DNA from: G965267605 sp965267605
GTDB taxonomy: Bacteria > Bacteroidota > Bacteroidia > Flavobacteriales_E > Vicingaceae
NCBI GenBank assembly: GCA_965267605.1
Contig: OZ254088.1
Location: forward strand, 1,984,001 to 2,048,000
Direction of reading: 5' to 3'
DNA: 64,000 nt
Shown: positions 17,259 to 27,182 of the stretch, in pieces
Layout of the letters: each line of letters starts with the position of its first letter
Numbering within the stretch: position 1 is the first letter of the stretch
Made by a program: the position numbers and the translations under genes
The notes under the pieces: generated by a model
The model's database searches: none
What the model was told of the DNA's origin: nothing
Seen by the model: only the letters and a program-made list of their open reading frames with translations

Positions 17259-17660
17259 TTGATCGGTTTGAGTGACAACCGCGACCATATGATCGAATTG
17301 CTGAGCGTTTCCAAAGCAGAGGGAATTTACTCATCCACTATTCGACATACTATTGCAGGTCAAGAACTTGAATTGAAATTCGGCATTGAAACCTCAGATT
17401 ACTCCAGATTAAAAAGAATCCTTGAATTCAGACCTTTCGAGGATACAGGTTTCGCGCCCTACAGATATTTCTTTGCACTTAGTTACTCTTCTTCCGGTAA
17501 AGAAAATCCTTTGGCTCGAACGGCTATTCGAGTGGAACAAGGACGCATGCATAAACAGTTCGATTTCGAGATCAGTAAAAAATACCTGTCAAACCTTGAG
17601 TGGTTCCGGCTGCTTGAAAGTACAGACCCGGTGAGGGAGATGATCGTTAACCCGCATTAA
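17259..17660 (+). pseudogene. Distal part of the TAG-interrupted gene
   Basis: The frame continues that of the preceding ORF after TAG-AAT-AAA and opens with TTG; an ATG at 17289 is the first standard start. It encodes about 133 residues without signal peptide or membrane span (for example FGIETSDYSRLKRILEFRPFEDTG and FDFEISKKYLSNLEWFRLLES). No separate promoter or ribosome site is visible. The absence of a frameshift and the 6-nt gap argue for a single substitution in a once continuous gene. The product is not recognised. Confidence 0.5.
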
Positions 17661-17751
17661 TACCTAATTGCTTTCAGCCTCTGAACTTGCAACAAACACG
17701 CTGTTCTTGCCCTCAATGAACAGATAATTTAGGCTCCCTTTTTGGACGCCT

Positions 17752-18681
17752 ATGAGATCAACAATAACGGTACTAATTCTTGTCTTGGGATTAACGTCAC
17801 ACGCCCAGATTGGAATTAATAACCCCAATCCAGACACTACCTCCGTGTTGGATATGAAGTACATCGGAAACCCTAAGGGAGTACTTGTTCCCAGGATGGA
17901 CAGTTTACAAAGACAAAGCATTACAAATCCCGGAAATGGACTGCTGGTATTTGACACTCAATACCGGCAGTTCTTTTTCTACGACCAAACTATTACACAG
18001 TGGAAGGCAATCAATCCATGGGATTTCCAACCCGATAGCAAGCCTTCTATTTACGTCCAAACACGAAACGTTGGAATTGGTACTAACGTCCCTTCAGAAA
18101 AGCTCGAGGTGGTAGGTAACATCAAAGCTGACACCGTAAAAGTCAACGCTATTCAAACTACCCAAATTTCCGTTCCTGGGTTTCCAAGCAATGCCCTTGT
18201 TCCCGCAGGGATAATAGTTATGTGGAGCGGAAACCCAAGCAATATTCCATTGGGCTGGGGTTTGTGTGATGGAAGTAATGGAACTCCCGATCTTCAATCA
18301 AGATTCATCGTTGGAGCCTGCTGTGATTCAGGTTCATTTGTACCCGCAGGTATGTATGCTGCCAAGACCATTGGAGGGGCGGATCAAGTGGCATTATCTC
18401 CCAATCAATTGCCAGCTCACAACCACAATTTCTCTGGTAACACCAATTTCGATGGGGCGCATACGCACTCATTCCGGGGTAACGACATTCCAACAAACTC
18501 CTTCAATGGTGTGGCCAGAGCACAAGGTAACTGGACATTCACAGCGGATGTTGCGGGAACTCAAGGACAACACAGTCATGCGTTCTCTGGCACCACAGAT
18601 GGTGGTATAGGTTTGACAGGTCAGGCACATGAGAATAGGCCACGGTTCTTCGCACTTGCATACATAATGAAGCTTCCCTAA
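17752..18681 (+). CDS. Secreted protein with a phage-tail-collar-like C-terminal domain
   Basis: A 309-residue protein with a signal peptide (TITVLILVLGLTSHAQ). Residues about 20-90 have the pattern IGINNPNPDTTSVLDM...KGVLVPRM, seen in many Bacteroidota surface proteins, then a repeat-like element (VGIGTNVPSEKLEVVGNIKA). From about 160 the sequence fits a tail-collar domain: GIIVMWSGNPSNIPLGWGLCDG, then TPDLQSRFIVGA, and a histidine-rich LPAHNHNF and HSHAF region. No other phage gene is nearby, so this is a domesticated adhesive or fibre module. The stop overlaps the next start by 1 nt (TAATG). Confidence 0.8.
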   Translation: MRSTITVLILVLGLTSHAQIGINNPNPDTTSVLDMKYIGNPKGVLVPRMDSLQRQSITNPGNGLLVFDTQYRQFFFYDQTITQWKAINPWDFQPDSKPSIYVQTRNVGIGTNVPSEKLEVVGNIKADTVKVNAIQTTQISVPGFPSNALVPAGIIVMWSGNPSNIPLGWGLCDGSNGTPDLQSRFIVGACCDSGSFVPAGMYAAKTIGGADQVALSPNQLPAHNHNFSGNTNFDGAHTHSFRGNDIPTNSFNGVARAQGNWTFTADVAGTQGQHSHAFSGTTDGGIGLTGQAHENRPRFFALAYIMKLP

Positions 18682-21600
18682 TGCGAGTTGTCCTCAGCCT
18701 TGGTTGCATCCTAGCTTTCCTAGTCGCCAACAGTCAAGGCAACTTGTTTAGCTATACAGATCTAACAATCCGCTCCGGAACACTTTTCATCAATGGCAAT
18801 TGGACACATGGTGACTCTACTACCACCGATAAAGTGTATTCTCAGGGTCTGATCCTCCTGAATGGAGACCTGACCAACAATTCCCCAACCACCTTGTTTG
18901 GCTCAGACTCAACTGGCAGTATCACGTTTCAGGGAAACCTTCAATTTATTTCAGGAGATAGCTCGATTAAATTCCACGATATCTTCCTGGCTAGCTCGGG
19001 TGCCGTCATTCAGAATCAAAACCCGAATGTGACCGGTTCCTTGGTTCTTAACACAGGTCAATTTCAACTGAACGGATATACTCTGAGACTAAACGAACAG
19101 GGATCTATACACAACGAAAGCAACTTTTCTAATATCATAGGGGATTCGGGGCACGTCTTCTACATGGATCCAGCTTTAGCAGGCCCAAGTGCTTTGAACC
19201 TCCAAGGCGTGGGATTAGTTGTTCAAGCACCTCTAATCAACTTTGGACACACATTACTGGAAAGACACCACTCTGAGATTCTGAACGTAGCTGATTCCTC
19301 AGCTATGCGAAGCTACAAGTGGATATCCGCATTTGGTGGAAATGCTACCTCAATCACGCTAGAGTATCTGGATCAATGGGAACTAAACGGGCTTCCAGAG
19401 CATAACCTCAGTGTGTATATATCCACCAACAAGGGGATTACCTGGAGAAAACTTCCATCTATAACTGACACTATACTAAACAGATCAACAGCTTTGAATG
19501 TATGGCTGGACACATGCATACTGACCTTAGCAAATGCCCATTGTGCCAATCCTCCTTCCTTTGATATATCTGACACAGTCTGGTTTTGTGAAGGAGATTC
19601 TGCCCTGGTTACAACTGGATTATCCATCTTTCATGATTGGTCGAACGGTGCTACTTCAGATTCCGTCCATCTAAATGTACCAGGCACATACTGGGTAACA
19701 GGGTATGACTCTGCTGGTTGCGAAACCATAGATACGTTCACGGTGGTCATTGATTCAATTCCCAATGCCATGTTCACTACCAGTCCTCAATGTCAGAGTG
19801 ACTCGGTTATCTTTAACAATACCTCTTACTATTGGAACGGAACACCGAACTTCTTCTGGGACTTTGGCGACACTCTGGATTTAGGAGATACTTCGCTTCT
19901 TGGTTCGCCCAGACACCTTTATCAAAACCATGGGACATGGCAAGGTTCTTTGATTGCCAGTAGCCCTCATGGTTGTTCGGACACAACAACAAATCCTGTT
20001 ACGGTTTTTCCATCCCCAATTGCAGGATTCTCCACTTCCGACATCTGTAAGCATGATCTCACTCAGTTCATTGATACTTCTAGTATAGCGGTGGGGGCAA
20101 TTACACAGTATGTATGGCAATTTGGAGACACAAATACGGCCACGGTTCAGAATCCGGGCCACGTTTACGCTGACACTGGCACTTATATTGTTAAGCTAAA
20201 AGTTACAGCCAACACAGGATGCATAGACTCCGCAAGCTCAAGCGTTCGCATCTGGCCTTTACCAAATCTTTCATTCTCACCTGGTCAAGGTTGTGCTAGC
20301 GATACAATCCAATTCAACTACACGGGAGATAGTATAACAAATGTAACATGGCAGTTCACCGCCACCGATTCAAGTCAGCTGTTGAACCCATGGTTTCTGT
20401 TTCATTCACAAGGGCAACACTTGATTGCTCTCCGAGGTACCAATCCACACGGCTGTACAGACACTATTAATCAAATTATTTCGATTGACTCTATACCACC
20501 AAGGCCGTGGAACGGGGGAAGCACCACAACGTGTGGAACCACACTTCAGTTGGATTGCGGTATTCCAGGGGCAACGTATAGCTGGTCAACTGGTGATACT
20601 ACGCAACAGTCGCTCATTACAACAACCGGATGGACAAACCTTGCCGTACAGTATTCGAACGGATGTACCACAAGTGACTCCATACTGGTCACACTTAATG
20701 CACTGTTCCAACCCGACTTGGGCTCAGACACTATTGTCTGCGGGTCATTACTTCTGGATGCAGGGTTTCCTGGAAGCACTTATCTCTGGTCTGACAACGA
20801 CAGCGTTCGCTACAAGAACATCACACAAACGGGGCAATACATTGTTACAGTCACCGACCCCAATGCTTGTGTGGGGTCCGATACGATCCTGATTACCATC
20901 AACGCTGTACCCGCTGGATTTCTTCCCTCCGACACAACACTCTGCGAACATACATCTCTCACTATTGCAACCAGCGGAAGTTGGTTGGATCATTTATGGT
21001 CTAACGGGGATACCACCGAATCAACAACCTTCAACTCCTCAGGGGTTCACTACTGTAGTGTGAGCGATTCGAATCTTTGTACTGGAACAGATTCCATTTT
21101 GGTAAGCTTTGGAACAAGGCCCTCACCTACACTACCTAGGTGGCTGGAAATGTGCGGGGCCGCCTCCACAGAGCTTTACGGAGATACCACATCGCAATCG
21201 TGGCAATGGACCAAACAGAATACACTGGTTGGCACCACATCAAGACTTACTGTTACTGATACCGGTGTGTACGTACTTACACAAACCGACCTGCCGGGCT
21301 GCATCTACCAGGACACCATCACGGTTCAAGAAAGGGGCTACGGCATCAACGCCAACTTCCTGGTAAACTCGCAGTCTACCATTGGCGATACCCTCCAGTT
21401 TGTGAACGTATCCGCAACAGAGGATCACGCGACAAAATACCATTGGACTTTCGGTGACGGTATTACGAGTATTGATAAACACCCAACGCACATCTATTAT
21501 CTGACCGGATCATTTACAGCGGAGCTTATTGCATTTAATCAGTATTGTACTGACACCGCAACCAAATCAATTCACGTTGTGGCGCAAAAAAGAGATACTT

Positions 21601-21884
21601 CAACACAGAAAGAAATTCGTGTGTACGCAGAAAGCTTCGATGAGATGCTGGTTTGGCCAAATCCTAGCTTCGGAAAGTTCAACCTACACATTTCTTCTAC
21701 TGGAATTGAAGAATTTGATTTAATGCTCTTTGAGCAAACTGGACGACTTATTCACAAACAGCATATATCCAACTCCAATCTAACTATCCCGTATAGACTT
21801 GGCCATCCAACAAGCGGTCTTTACTTCATCGTTGCCCGTGCAAAGGAAGCTACCAGAACAGTGAAGGTCGTGGTCATCCAATAA
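18681..21884 (+). CDS. Large secreted PKD-domain protein with T9SS sorting domain
   Basis: A 1067-residue protein with a signal peptide (VVLSLGCILAFLVANSQ). The first 200 residues are a beta-helix-like region. Several PKD-type repeats follow, marked by FFWDFGD, YVWQFGDT and HWTFGDG, mixed with a repeat of the type (Y/H)xWS(T/N)G(D/A)T...SxxV. Cysteines recur throughout and may pair. The last 80 residues form a type A T9SS sorting domain (VWPNPSFGKFNLHI ... GLYFIVARAKE), directing export to the cell surface. It is translationally coupled to the collar-domain protein by a 1-nt overlap. A surface adhesin or structural role is likely. Confidence 0.9.
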   Translation: MRVVLSLGCILAFLVANSQGNLFSYTDLTIRSGTLFINGNWTHGDSTTTDKVYSQGLILLNGDLTNNSPTTLFGSDSTGSITFQGNLQFISGDSSIKFHDIFLASSGAVIQNQNPNVTGSLVLNTGQFQLNGYTLRLNEQGSIHNESNFSNIIGDSGHVFYMDPALAGPSALNLQGVGLVVQAPLINFGHTLLERHHSEILNVADSSAMRSYKWISAFGGNATSITLEYLDQWELNGLPEHNLSVYISTNKGITWRKLPSITDTILNRSTALNVWLDTCILTLANAHCANPPSFDISDTVWFCEGDSALVTTGLSIFHDWSNGATSDSVHLNVPGTYWVTGYDSAGCETIDTFTVVIDSIPNAMFTTSPQCQSDSVIFNNTSYYWNGTPNFFWDFGDTLDLGDTSLLGSPRHLYQNHGTWQGSLIASSPHGCSDTTTNPVTVFPSPIAGFSTSDICKHDLTQFIDTSSIAVGAITQYVWQFGDTNTATVQNPGHVYADTGTYIVKLKVTANTGCIDSASSSVRIWPLPNLSFSPGQGCASDTIQFNYTGDSITNVTWQFTATDSSQLLNPWFLFHSQGQHLIALRGTNPHGCTDTINQIISIDSIPPRPWNGGSTTTCGTTLQLDCGIPGATYSWSTGDTTQQSLITTTGWTNLAVQYSNGCTTSDSILVTLNALFQPDLGSDTIVCGSLLLDAGFPGSTYLWSDNDSVRYKNITQTGQYIVTVTDPNACVGSDTILITINAVPAGFLPSDTTLCEHTSLTIATSGSWLDHLWSNGDTTESTTFNSSGVHYCSVSDSNLCTGTDSILVSFGTRPSPTLPRWLEMCGAASTELYGDTTSQSWQWTKQNTLVGTTSRLTVTDTGVYVLTQTDLPGCIYQDTITVQERGYGINANFLVNSQSTIGDTLQFVNVSATEDHATKYHWTFGDGITSIDKHPTHIYYLTGSFTAELIAFNQYCTDTATKSIHVVAQKRDTSTQKEIRVYAESFDEMLVWPNPSFGKFNLHISSTGIEEFDLMLFEQTGRLIHKQHISNSNLTIPYRLGHPTSGLYFIVARAKEATRTVKVVVIQ

Positions 21885-21888
21885 AAGA

Positions 21889-22605
21889 CTACCTACTCAC
21901 CGCCACCAGGAAGAAATAGGTAAACTTCAACTGCACATAGTTCCAGCCCCCGGTGTAATCCAGGTGCGTCATGGCTTCGTTGTTCTTGAAGTAATCGCCT
22001 AACATGTGATGGTACTGAAGACGCAAACGGATATCCTCGTGCTTGAATGTAAGGGAAGCCACGCCCTCGAAGAAAATGCCTGCCTGCGCACCCGCTACAT
22101 CCGAACCCGTAATTACATCCGCCTGGGCCAGACTTGCATCGTAGCCCGTACCGAAATAGGGTCCAACAGTGGTAAATCCAAGGTCCTCCTCCTTGAAATC
22201 GCCCGTAGGAATAACAGAGTTAATACCTAGTCCGCCCCCAAACTGCAGCGGCCCGGCTGAGAAATTCCCTATGAAATCAAGGTTTCCACCTATCCACCCA
22301 ATCTTGTAATCCTCTGCAGGGAGGTAAGCAACATTGGTTGGATCGTACATCCTTCCACTCAACACACCACCCGGTGTGAAGATGATCGAATTCTCAACCG
22401 AAAGGGTAAACAGATCATTGAACTCCTGCTCTCCTTCTACACCTATTGAGAAACCTAATTTCTTATTGGCACCAATGGTCCAATCGAAGTTGGAATGCGC
22501 GAGACCTCCACCCAGTCCAACAATAAATTCCTGTGCCGAAACTTGTAATCCACCGCACAAACAAAGGGCGCATACGGTCATTTTCAAATACCTACTCTTC
22601 ATCAT
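21889..22605 (-). CDS. Outer-membrane beta-barrel-like protein
   Basis: A 238-residue protein with a signal peptide (MTVCALCLCGGLQVSAQ) and alternating hydrophobic strands with Gly/aromatic turns (FIVGLGGGLAHSNFDWTIG; LQFGGGLGINSVIP), ending in an aromatic-rich last strand (GGWNYVQLKFTYFFLVAVSR). This is the pattern of an 8-stranded porin-like barrel (OMP_b-brl type). Its start overlaps the upstream gene's stop by 4 nt (ATGA). Function unknown. Confidence 0.75.
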   Translation of the reverse strand: MMKSRYLKMTVCALCLCGGLQVSAQEFIVGLGGGLAHSNFDWTIGANKKLGFSIGVEGEQEFNDLFTLSVENSIIFTPGGVLSGRMYDPTNVAYLPAEDYKIGWIGGNLDFIGNFSAGPLQFGGGLGINSVIPTGDFKEEDLGFTTVGPYFGTGYDASLAQADVITGSDVAGAQAGIFFEGVASLTFKHEDIRLRLQYHHMLGDYFKNNEAMTHLDYTGGWNYVQLKFTYFFLVAVSR

Positions 22606-23879
22606 TTCCAGGGTTGTTTAAATGGTGTTATCGCGCTTATTTTCAACGCATTAATTTTTGGATTCCAAATAATGGAGTTCTCGTTATTCTGATACAGAAA
22701 GTAGAAGGGGATCGACTTATCCGACTTGTTGACTACAACCTCGCGCACCCTTCTGCTGTGTTCAGTAGCGTTCAAATGGGTTGCCAATCCCAATTTCACT
22801 CCATGCTTCCACCGGTAGGTTCTGATCTTACTTGGTTTCGTGTTTGAATAACCATCGGAAAGCGACTTTCCTGATCGGATATCCACCACCACCGAATACA
22901 CATTCATGGTATGCTCAAGCACAAAGGCTACTGTGTTGTCATCTAACAGGAAACCTCGGGCATTGGGTGAATTGTACTTCTCCGATAGCTTCCTGAGTCC
23001 CTCAGCAGGAATCTCCTTAGACACCAGTTTTTTCCCTTCCGCAGATAACAGGGTATAACGAACGGATGCCTTGTCGTACTCCAATACGGTTAATCCGTGA
23101 GGAGTAGCGGTTAGAATGGGTTGATTGTCACCAAAGGTCCCTATGGTAATGGAACTGGCGTTCGCACTCATTGCTCCAAGGTCGATCTTGCACATCTCCA
23201 CCTTGGTTTCCTTGTTCTTACGCCTGTATTTATACAAGAGGATATGGTCTCCTAACAACTGATCACTTGCAGACCAACTGGCCCCCGTGTTGATGCCTAC
23301 CAGAAAATTGGGGCCAGACAGTTCGATCTTTCCAACCTTGCTTTCTCCAGTTTTGTGGTTCATTCTAAACAGGAACACTTTCTGGTAGCTAGACAAGGGC
23401 CTAATCAAGTAAATAAGCTCTTCACTGGTAGCATATAATCCTTCAACCGAAAACTGATTGGACGAAAGTGCTTTCAATGGTTCTACCACCTTGTGCTTGC
23501 CATTCGCATCAAATTGATGGGCATAGTAATCCCGCAACCCTGTCAAGACCAGGTAATGGTATTTGCCATCCGGAGAGCTAATGGTCATGTATCGATACGC
23601 GTCACCGAGATCGTAGGCACGGGGATCTCGGATATCCAATTTGGTTTCCCACTTCTTTTTACCCGAAGGATCCACCTTGATAAAACTCCATGTGCCTTTA
23701 CTGGCATTGCCCGCCTTATTGGGTGCGGTGGCGATGAAGGTTCCAGAGCCATTCTGATCAAAGAAAAAGGGCGCGTGCCCTTTGGGTAAAGTGATGGTTG
23801 ATTGAGCGCTGAGCGCAAGGGCTATAAAAGCCAAGGAAAGGGCCAGCATTCCCCTTTTTATTTGGTACCAACTGCACAT
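22602..23879 (-). CDS. Secreted hypothetical protein with propeller-like repeats
   Basis: The product has about 425 residues. It has a signal peptide (GMLALSLAFIALALSAQS) and no recognised domain. Its body has short beta-strand repeats (GTWSFIKVDPSGKKKWETKL; YRYMTISSPDGKYHYLV) that suggest a beta-propeller. The frame is open to 23930, but that start would put 27 residues before the signal peptide; ATG at 23879, giving MCSWYQIKRGM, is preferred. It is followed, with a 4-nt overlap, by the beta-barrel gene, so the two may act together at the outer membrane. Confidence 0.65.
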   Translation of the reverse strand: MCSWYQIKRGMLALSLAFIALALSAQSTITLPKGHAPFFFDQNGSGTFIATAPNKAGNASKGTWSFIKVDPSGKKKWETKLDIRDPRAYDLGDAYRYMTISSPDGKYHYLVLTGLRDYYAHQFDANGKHKVVEPLKALSSNQFSVEGLYATSEELIYLIRPLSSYQKVFLFRMNHKTGESKVGKIELSGPNFLVGINTGASWSASDQLLGDHILLYKYRRKNKETKVEMCKIDLGAMSANASSITIGTFGDNQPILTATPHGLTVLEYDKASVRYTLLSAEGKKLVSKEIPAEGLRKLSEKYNSPNARGFLLDDNTVAFVLEHTMNVYSVVVDIRSGKSLSDGYSNTKPSKIRTYRWKHGVKLGLATHLNATEHSRRVREVVVNKSDKSIPFYFLYQNNENSIIWNPKINALKISAITPFKQPWK

Positions 23880-24021
23880 ATTCTTCACGTTATTCTGACT
23901 GTTTTTCAGAATCCAAAATCGCAACACCATTCGTTTATTAAACCTATGTTTAGGAGGTTTGGTACGAAAAGCATGATCTTAGGTACCAAATTATGAGGGA
24001 GCTGTAGGAAGGAATTTTCGG

Positions 24022-26691
24022 ATGATGGAATTTTGTAGGATGCGTGCGTTAAAACTTTTGATCATAACCATACCTATCTGGTTATTTACAGCTTCTTCTG
24101 TTTTTGCGCAGGAGAAATTCCACCTTGATTTGAACTGGCGGGTATTTGATGACAGGAACGGATTACGGGTCTCTCAATTGTTCGACCTGCATCAGTTCGA
24201 AGATGGGACGATCTGGATCTCTGGTGACCGTTACCTATTCGAATACAAAGGGTATTCATTTAAGGAATTCGGTGAGGACGATGGATTTCTGGATTACACC
24301 CTTTTTGATCTGCACGAGGATGATAAACACCGTGTTTGGTGTGTAGGCATGAGTGGCAAGTTGTGCTACAAAGAAAACGAAGACATCGTTCACTATCAGT
24401 GGAATGACACCATCTATAAATACCTGGGGGAAGCAATTATTACAGGTTTTCATGTAACGGACGACAATGCTGTGATCATCGGCACCATGCGAAAGGGTAT
24501 TCTGCAGATCAATGATAAAGGCGATGCTCAATGGTATGAGAAAGGTGTTGTTGGATGGAAGGCAGTAGTTGGAAAGGGATTTGTAGTCCAGGGTATGCAG
24601 TCTGGCGCAGCGTCCAAAGATCTGCGCATATACCGCAGAGGATCATTCGGAAAAGGGAGCATACTGAAAACACCCGTTCCGGTAAGTGGCACCCTGCGAG
24701 CAGACTTCTGTGGAGAAAAGACTTACGCCATTGGTGGAAACCAGAACCTCTTCATTGTGAATGGTGATTCAGTGGTTCAACATATCCGAACAAAGGGTAC
24801 GATCATTTCTGTAAACGCCATAGGAAAGAGACTATGGATTGGTCTGTACAGAAGGGGTGTAGAGGTTTATGAGGAAACCAACAACACCTATAAGGCTGTA
24901 GGGCATTATCTAAGAAACGCTTCAGTAAGCAATGTAATGGAGGATCAGCACCAGGGAATATGGGTGTCAACGCTGGTTACCGGATTGTACTATTCTCCAT
25001 CCCAACATGTCATGAAGTTGAATCCTCCAGCCTCCTACCCGGTGGAACAATTCACAGCCATGGAACATTGCAACGCTTCCATCTTTGTAGGTATTACTGA
25101 TGGAAGAACCATACGATTCACCGCAGATGGCATATTTGAAGCAGTAGTGGATCAAAAAGGGATGTCAGTCTCGGATATTGCCAAGGTACCTGGCAGCGAT
25201 GAAATATACGTGGATGGAAGATACATCTCTAAGCTGGACTGCTCGGGTAAACTGATCTCCGATTACGCTGAGAACAAACATGTGCAAAATGCAATCTGTA
25301 TCTACCCTGATACGGGAGACGTAGTCTGGATAGGTAACCACCGAGGTGTATACCATTTTAGAAAAGGGCGATTAATCGGAAGATCGGATTCCCTTCAGCA
25401 ACCCACCCGGATCAACGCCATTGGTAAGGTAGCCAATGAAGTTATGATCGCCACCAACGGAGGACCTTATTCTTTTGTGAATGGGCGCATTACAGAGAAC
25501 TGGCTAACCAGATCGGTAGAAGGCATCATCAGCGAATTTGCATCTTATAGGGATGGAACCTTAATGTCCACACACAATACAGGCGTATTTCATGTTTCCT
25601 CAGATCGAAAGGTGAAGCACTATCCATGTAATGCATTGTCCTGTAAGATCATTCACAATCTCACGGTCGTTAACGACCATTTCCTATGCATGACTGATCA
25701 GGGGTTGCTTTATTGTACAATTGAGGGAGAAGACATTAAGTATTCGAAGCTTGATCGTGCGGATGGATTGGTATCGAAAGATGTTTTTGACGCAAAAGTC
25801 CTGGGCGACCTTGTCTACATTTCATCTGCCCGCGGCATTTCAACTGTTCCACTTGATGCCTTTGAAAGCCCAATGCCTTCACCTATCACTTCGATCAGCA
25901 ACGTGGAAGTAAACGGAGAGCCTTTGGAGCGGAACTCAAGTCAGATCAGTGCTGGAACGCATGATGTACTCATCAGCTATCAGGGCATCTACTACGCTGA
26001 CCAGGACAACGTGGAGTACCGATATAGATTGATCGGCCTGGACAGCACCTGGCATATTACCAATAACACCTCAGCTTTGTTCAAGCAATTATCTGGAGGT
26101 GCGTATAGGTTTGAACTACAGGCACGGGTGGGTAAAGGAATGTGGTCCGATCTGAATGAGGAAAGCACACGTACGTTTGAAATTGATACCAGATTCTGGG
26201 AGTATCCCTGGTTTTGGTACTCCATATTGGGTGTTTTGCTGATAGGCTCATCTGGCTTACTAATCACAGGCGCTGTAAGGTTAGATAAAGAAGCATTTGT
26301 CAGTTACTACGTTCGGCTCCTTAGAAGGATCACTCCGCAGAGTAGAAGAACGGATATCATAACAGTTAAATCAGTGTTAGATGGCTCCAATGTTATTGTT
26401 CCGGTTGCCGAGATTATTTGGATCCGTGCTGCAAGGAATTACATTGAGATCGAAACGGAAAAAGGAAGGATCACCGTTCGCGACAACATCAGTAAGATCG
26501 AGCAGCGGTTATTGGCCTATCCAGACCTGGTACGTGTTCACCGTTCCATCATCGTTAATTGGACCAAAGTAGAGCAGGTCCACTCAGACCACCTCATGAT
26601 TCATGGACTTACAGTAAACGTGGGCAAGAAGTATATGGATCAATTCAAAGAAAGAAAGTCTAGTCTTCTAGATAGAGAAGATGGAGCCTAA
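24022..26691 (+). CDS. Membrane-spanning propeller sensor with C-terminal LytTR DNA-binding domain
   Basis: An 889-residue one-protein signalling device. Order: signal peptide or first helix (LLIITIPIWLFTASSVFAQ), a long region of propeller repeats (WRVFDDRNGLRVSQLFDLHQF; GIWVSTLVTGLYY) to about 630, a Y_Y_Y-like domain (VEYRYRLIGLDSTW; GAYRFELQARVG, about 640-725), a membrane helix (about 730-754), and a LytTR domain (about 775-880, IIWIRAARNYIEIETEKG and VRVHRSIIVNW). There is no histidine kinase or receiver domain, so the extracytoplasmic ligand would act directly on a membrane-tethered transcription factor. An alternative start at 24040 would shorten the signal peptide. Target genes are unknown. 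Confidence 0.92.
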   Translation: MMEFCRMRALKLLIITIPIWLFTASSVFAQEKFHLDLNWRVFDDRNGLRVSQLFDLHQFEDGTIWISGDRYLFEYKGYSFKEFGEDDGFLDYTLFDLHEDDKHRVWCVGMSGKLCYKENEDIVHYQWNDTIYKYLGEAIITGFHVTDDNAVIIGTMRKGILQINDKGDAQWYEKGVVGWKAVVGKGFVVQGMQSGAASKDLRIYRRGSFGKGSILKTPVPVSGTLRADFCGEKTYAIGGNQNLFIVNGDSVVQHIRTKGTIISVNAIGKRLWIGLYRRGVEVYEETNNTYKAVGHYLRNASVSNVMEDQHQGIWVSTLVTGLYYSPSQHVMKLNPPASYPVEQFTAMEHCNASIFVGITDGRTIRFTADGIFEAVVDQKGMSVSDIAKVPGSDEIYVDGRYISKLDCSGKLISDYAENKHVQNAICIYPDTGDVVWIGNHRGVYHFRKGRLIGRSDSLQQPTRINAIGKVANEVMIATNGGPYSFVNGRITENWLTRSVEGIISEFASYRDGTLMSTHNTGVFHVSSDRKVKHYPCNALSCKIIHNLTVVNDHFLCMTDQGLLYCTIEGEDIKYSKLDRADGLVSKDVFDAKVLGDLVYISSARGISTVPLDAFESPMPSPITSISNVEVNGEPLERNSSQISAGTHDVLISYQGIYYADQDNVEYRYRLIGLDSTWHITNNTSALFKQLSGGAYRFELQARVGKGMWSDLNEESTRTFEIDTRFWEYPWFWYSILGVLLIGSSGLLITGAVRLDKEAFVSYYVRLLRRITPQSRRTDIITVKSVLDGSNVIVPVAEIIWIRAARNYIEIETEKGRITVRDNISKIEQRLLAYPDLVRVHRSIIVNWTKVEQVHSDHLMIHGLTVNVGKKYMDQFKERKSSLLDREDGA

Positions 26692-26708
26692 CACTCAGCC
26701 ATTCTGCA

Positions 26709-27182
26709 TCATAACAAATCCTCATCAAGGATATCCCCTGAACGGTTAGGCGGAGCCGGATTTCGACTCAACTTTTTAGCAAGTAATGAGGTGAAAACTG
26801 CGAAGGCAACAAACGGTACCAGTACCACCAATAGCGTTTCTTCCAAGGCACGCTCCAAACTTCCGGGAGTATCCAGCAACGTAAAAACGCCAGCGATAAA
26901 CACGAAGTAAGCCACTATACTGAACACACTGGTGAGCCAGAGTGATTTACCAAACTTGATAACCTCGTTGTACCAAACGCTGGCCATCCTCACCATGAAC
27001 ATCATAACAAACAAAGACAGCGCATGGGTTATCGGTATCCACAACCAGAACATGTCTTCACCCCGCATCACATCAGGATGTATCTCCTTCTTCACGAATA
27101 CGAGCAGCACCCACAATGCACCTGCTATGCTTCCAAACAACAATGTTGCCTTCAGAAATGAGATAGACCTGGAGCTACGCAT
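26709..27182 (-). CDS. Tandem four-helix membrane protein, paralogue 4 of 4
   Basis: A 157-residue protein with four membrane helices (for example TLLFGSIAGALWVLLVFV and LLVVLVPFVAFAVFTSLL) and a polar tail ending in GDILDEDLL. The tail matches those of the three preceding genes (ILDEHLV, LLDDHML, ILDQHMV). The start overlaps the upstream gene by 8 nt. It is the last gene of a five-gene minus-strand operon and is convergent with the LytTR sensor gene, 17 nt away. No known family is claimed; small Bacteroidota membrane families such as DUF4199 have a comparable layout. Confidence 0.75.
   Translation of the reverse strand: MRSSRSISFLKATLLFGSIAGALWVLLVFVKKEIHPDVMRGEDMFWLWIPITHALSLFVMMFMVRMASVWYNEVIKFGKSLWLTSVFSIVAYFVFIAGVFTLLDTPGSLERALEETLLVVLVPFVAFAVFTSLLAKKLSRNPAPPNRSGDILDEDLL

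Noticed and set aside
17752..18681. Tail-collar domain as a sign of a prophage
   Set aside because: No integrase, terminase, capsid or other tail gene is near; the protein has a signal peptide and Bacteroidota surface motifs.
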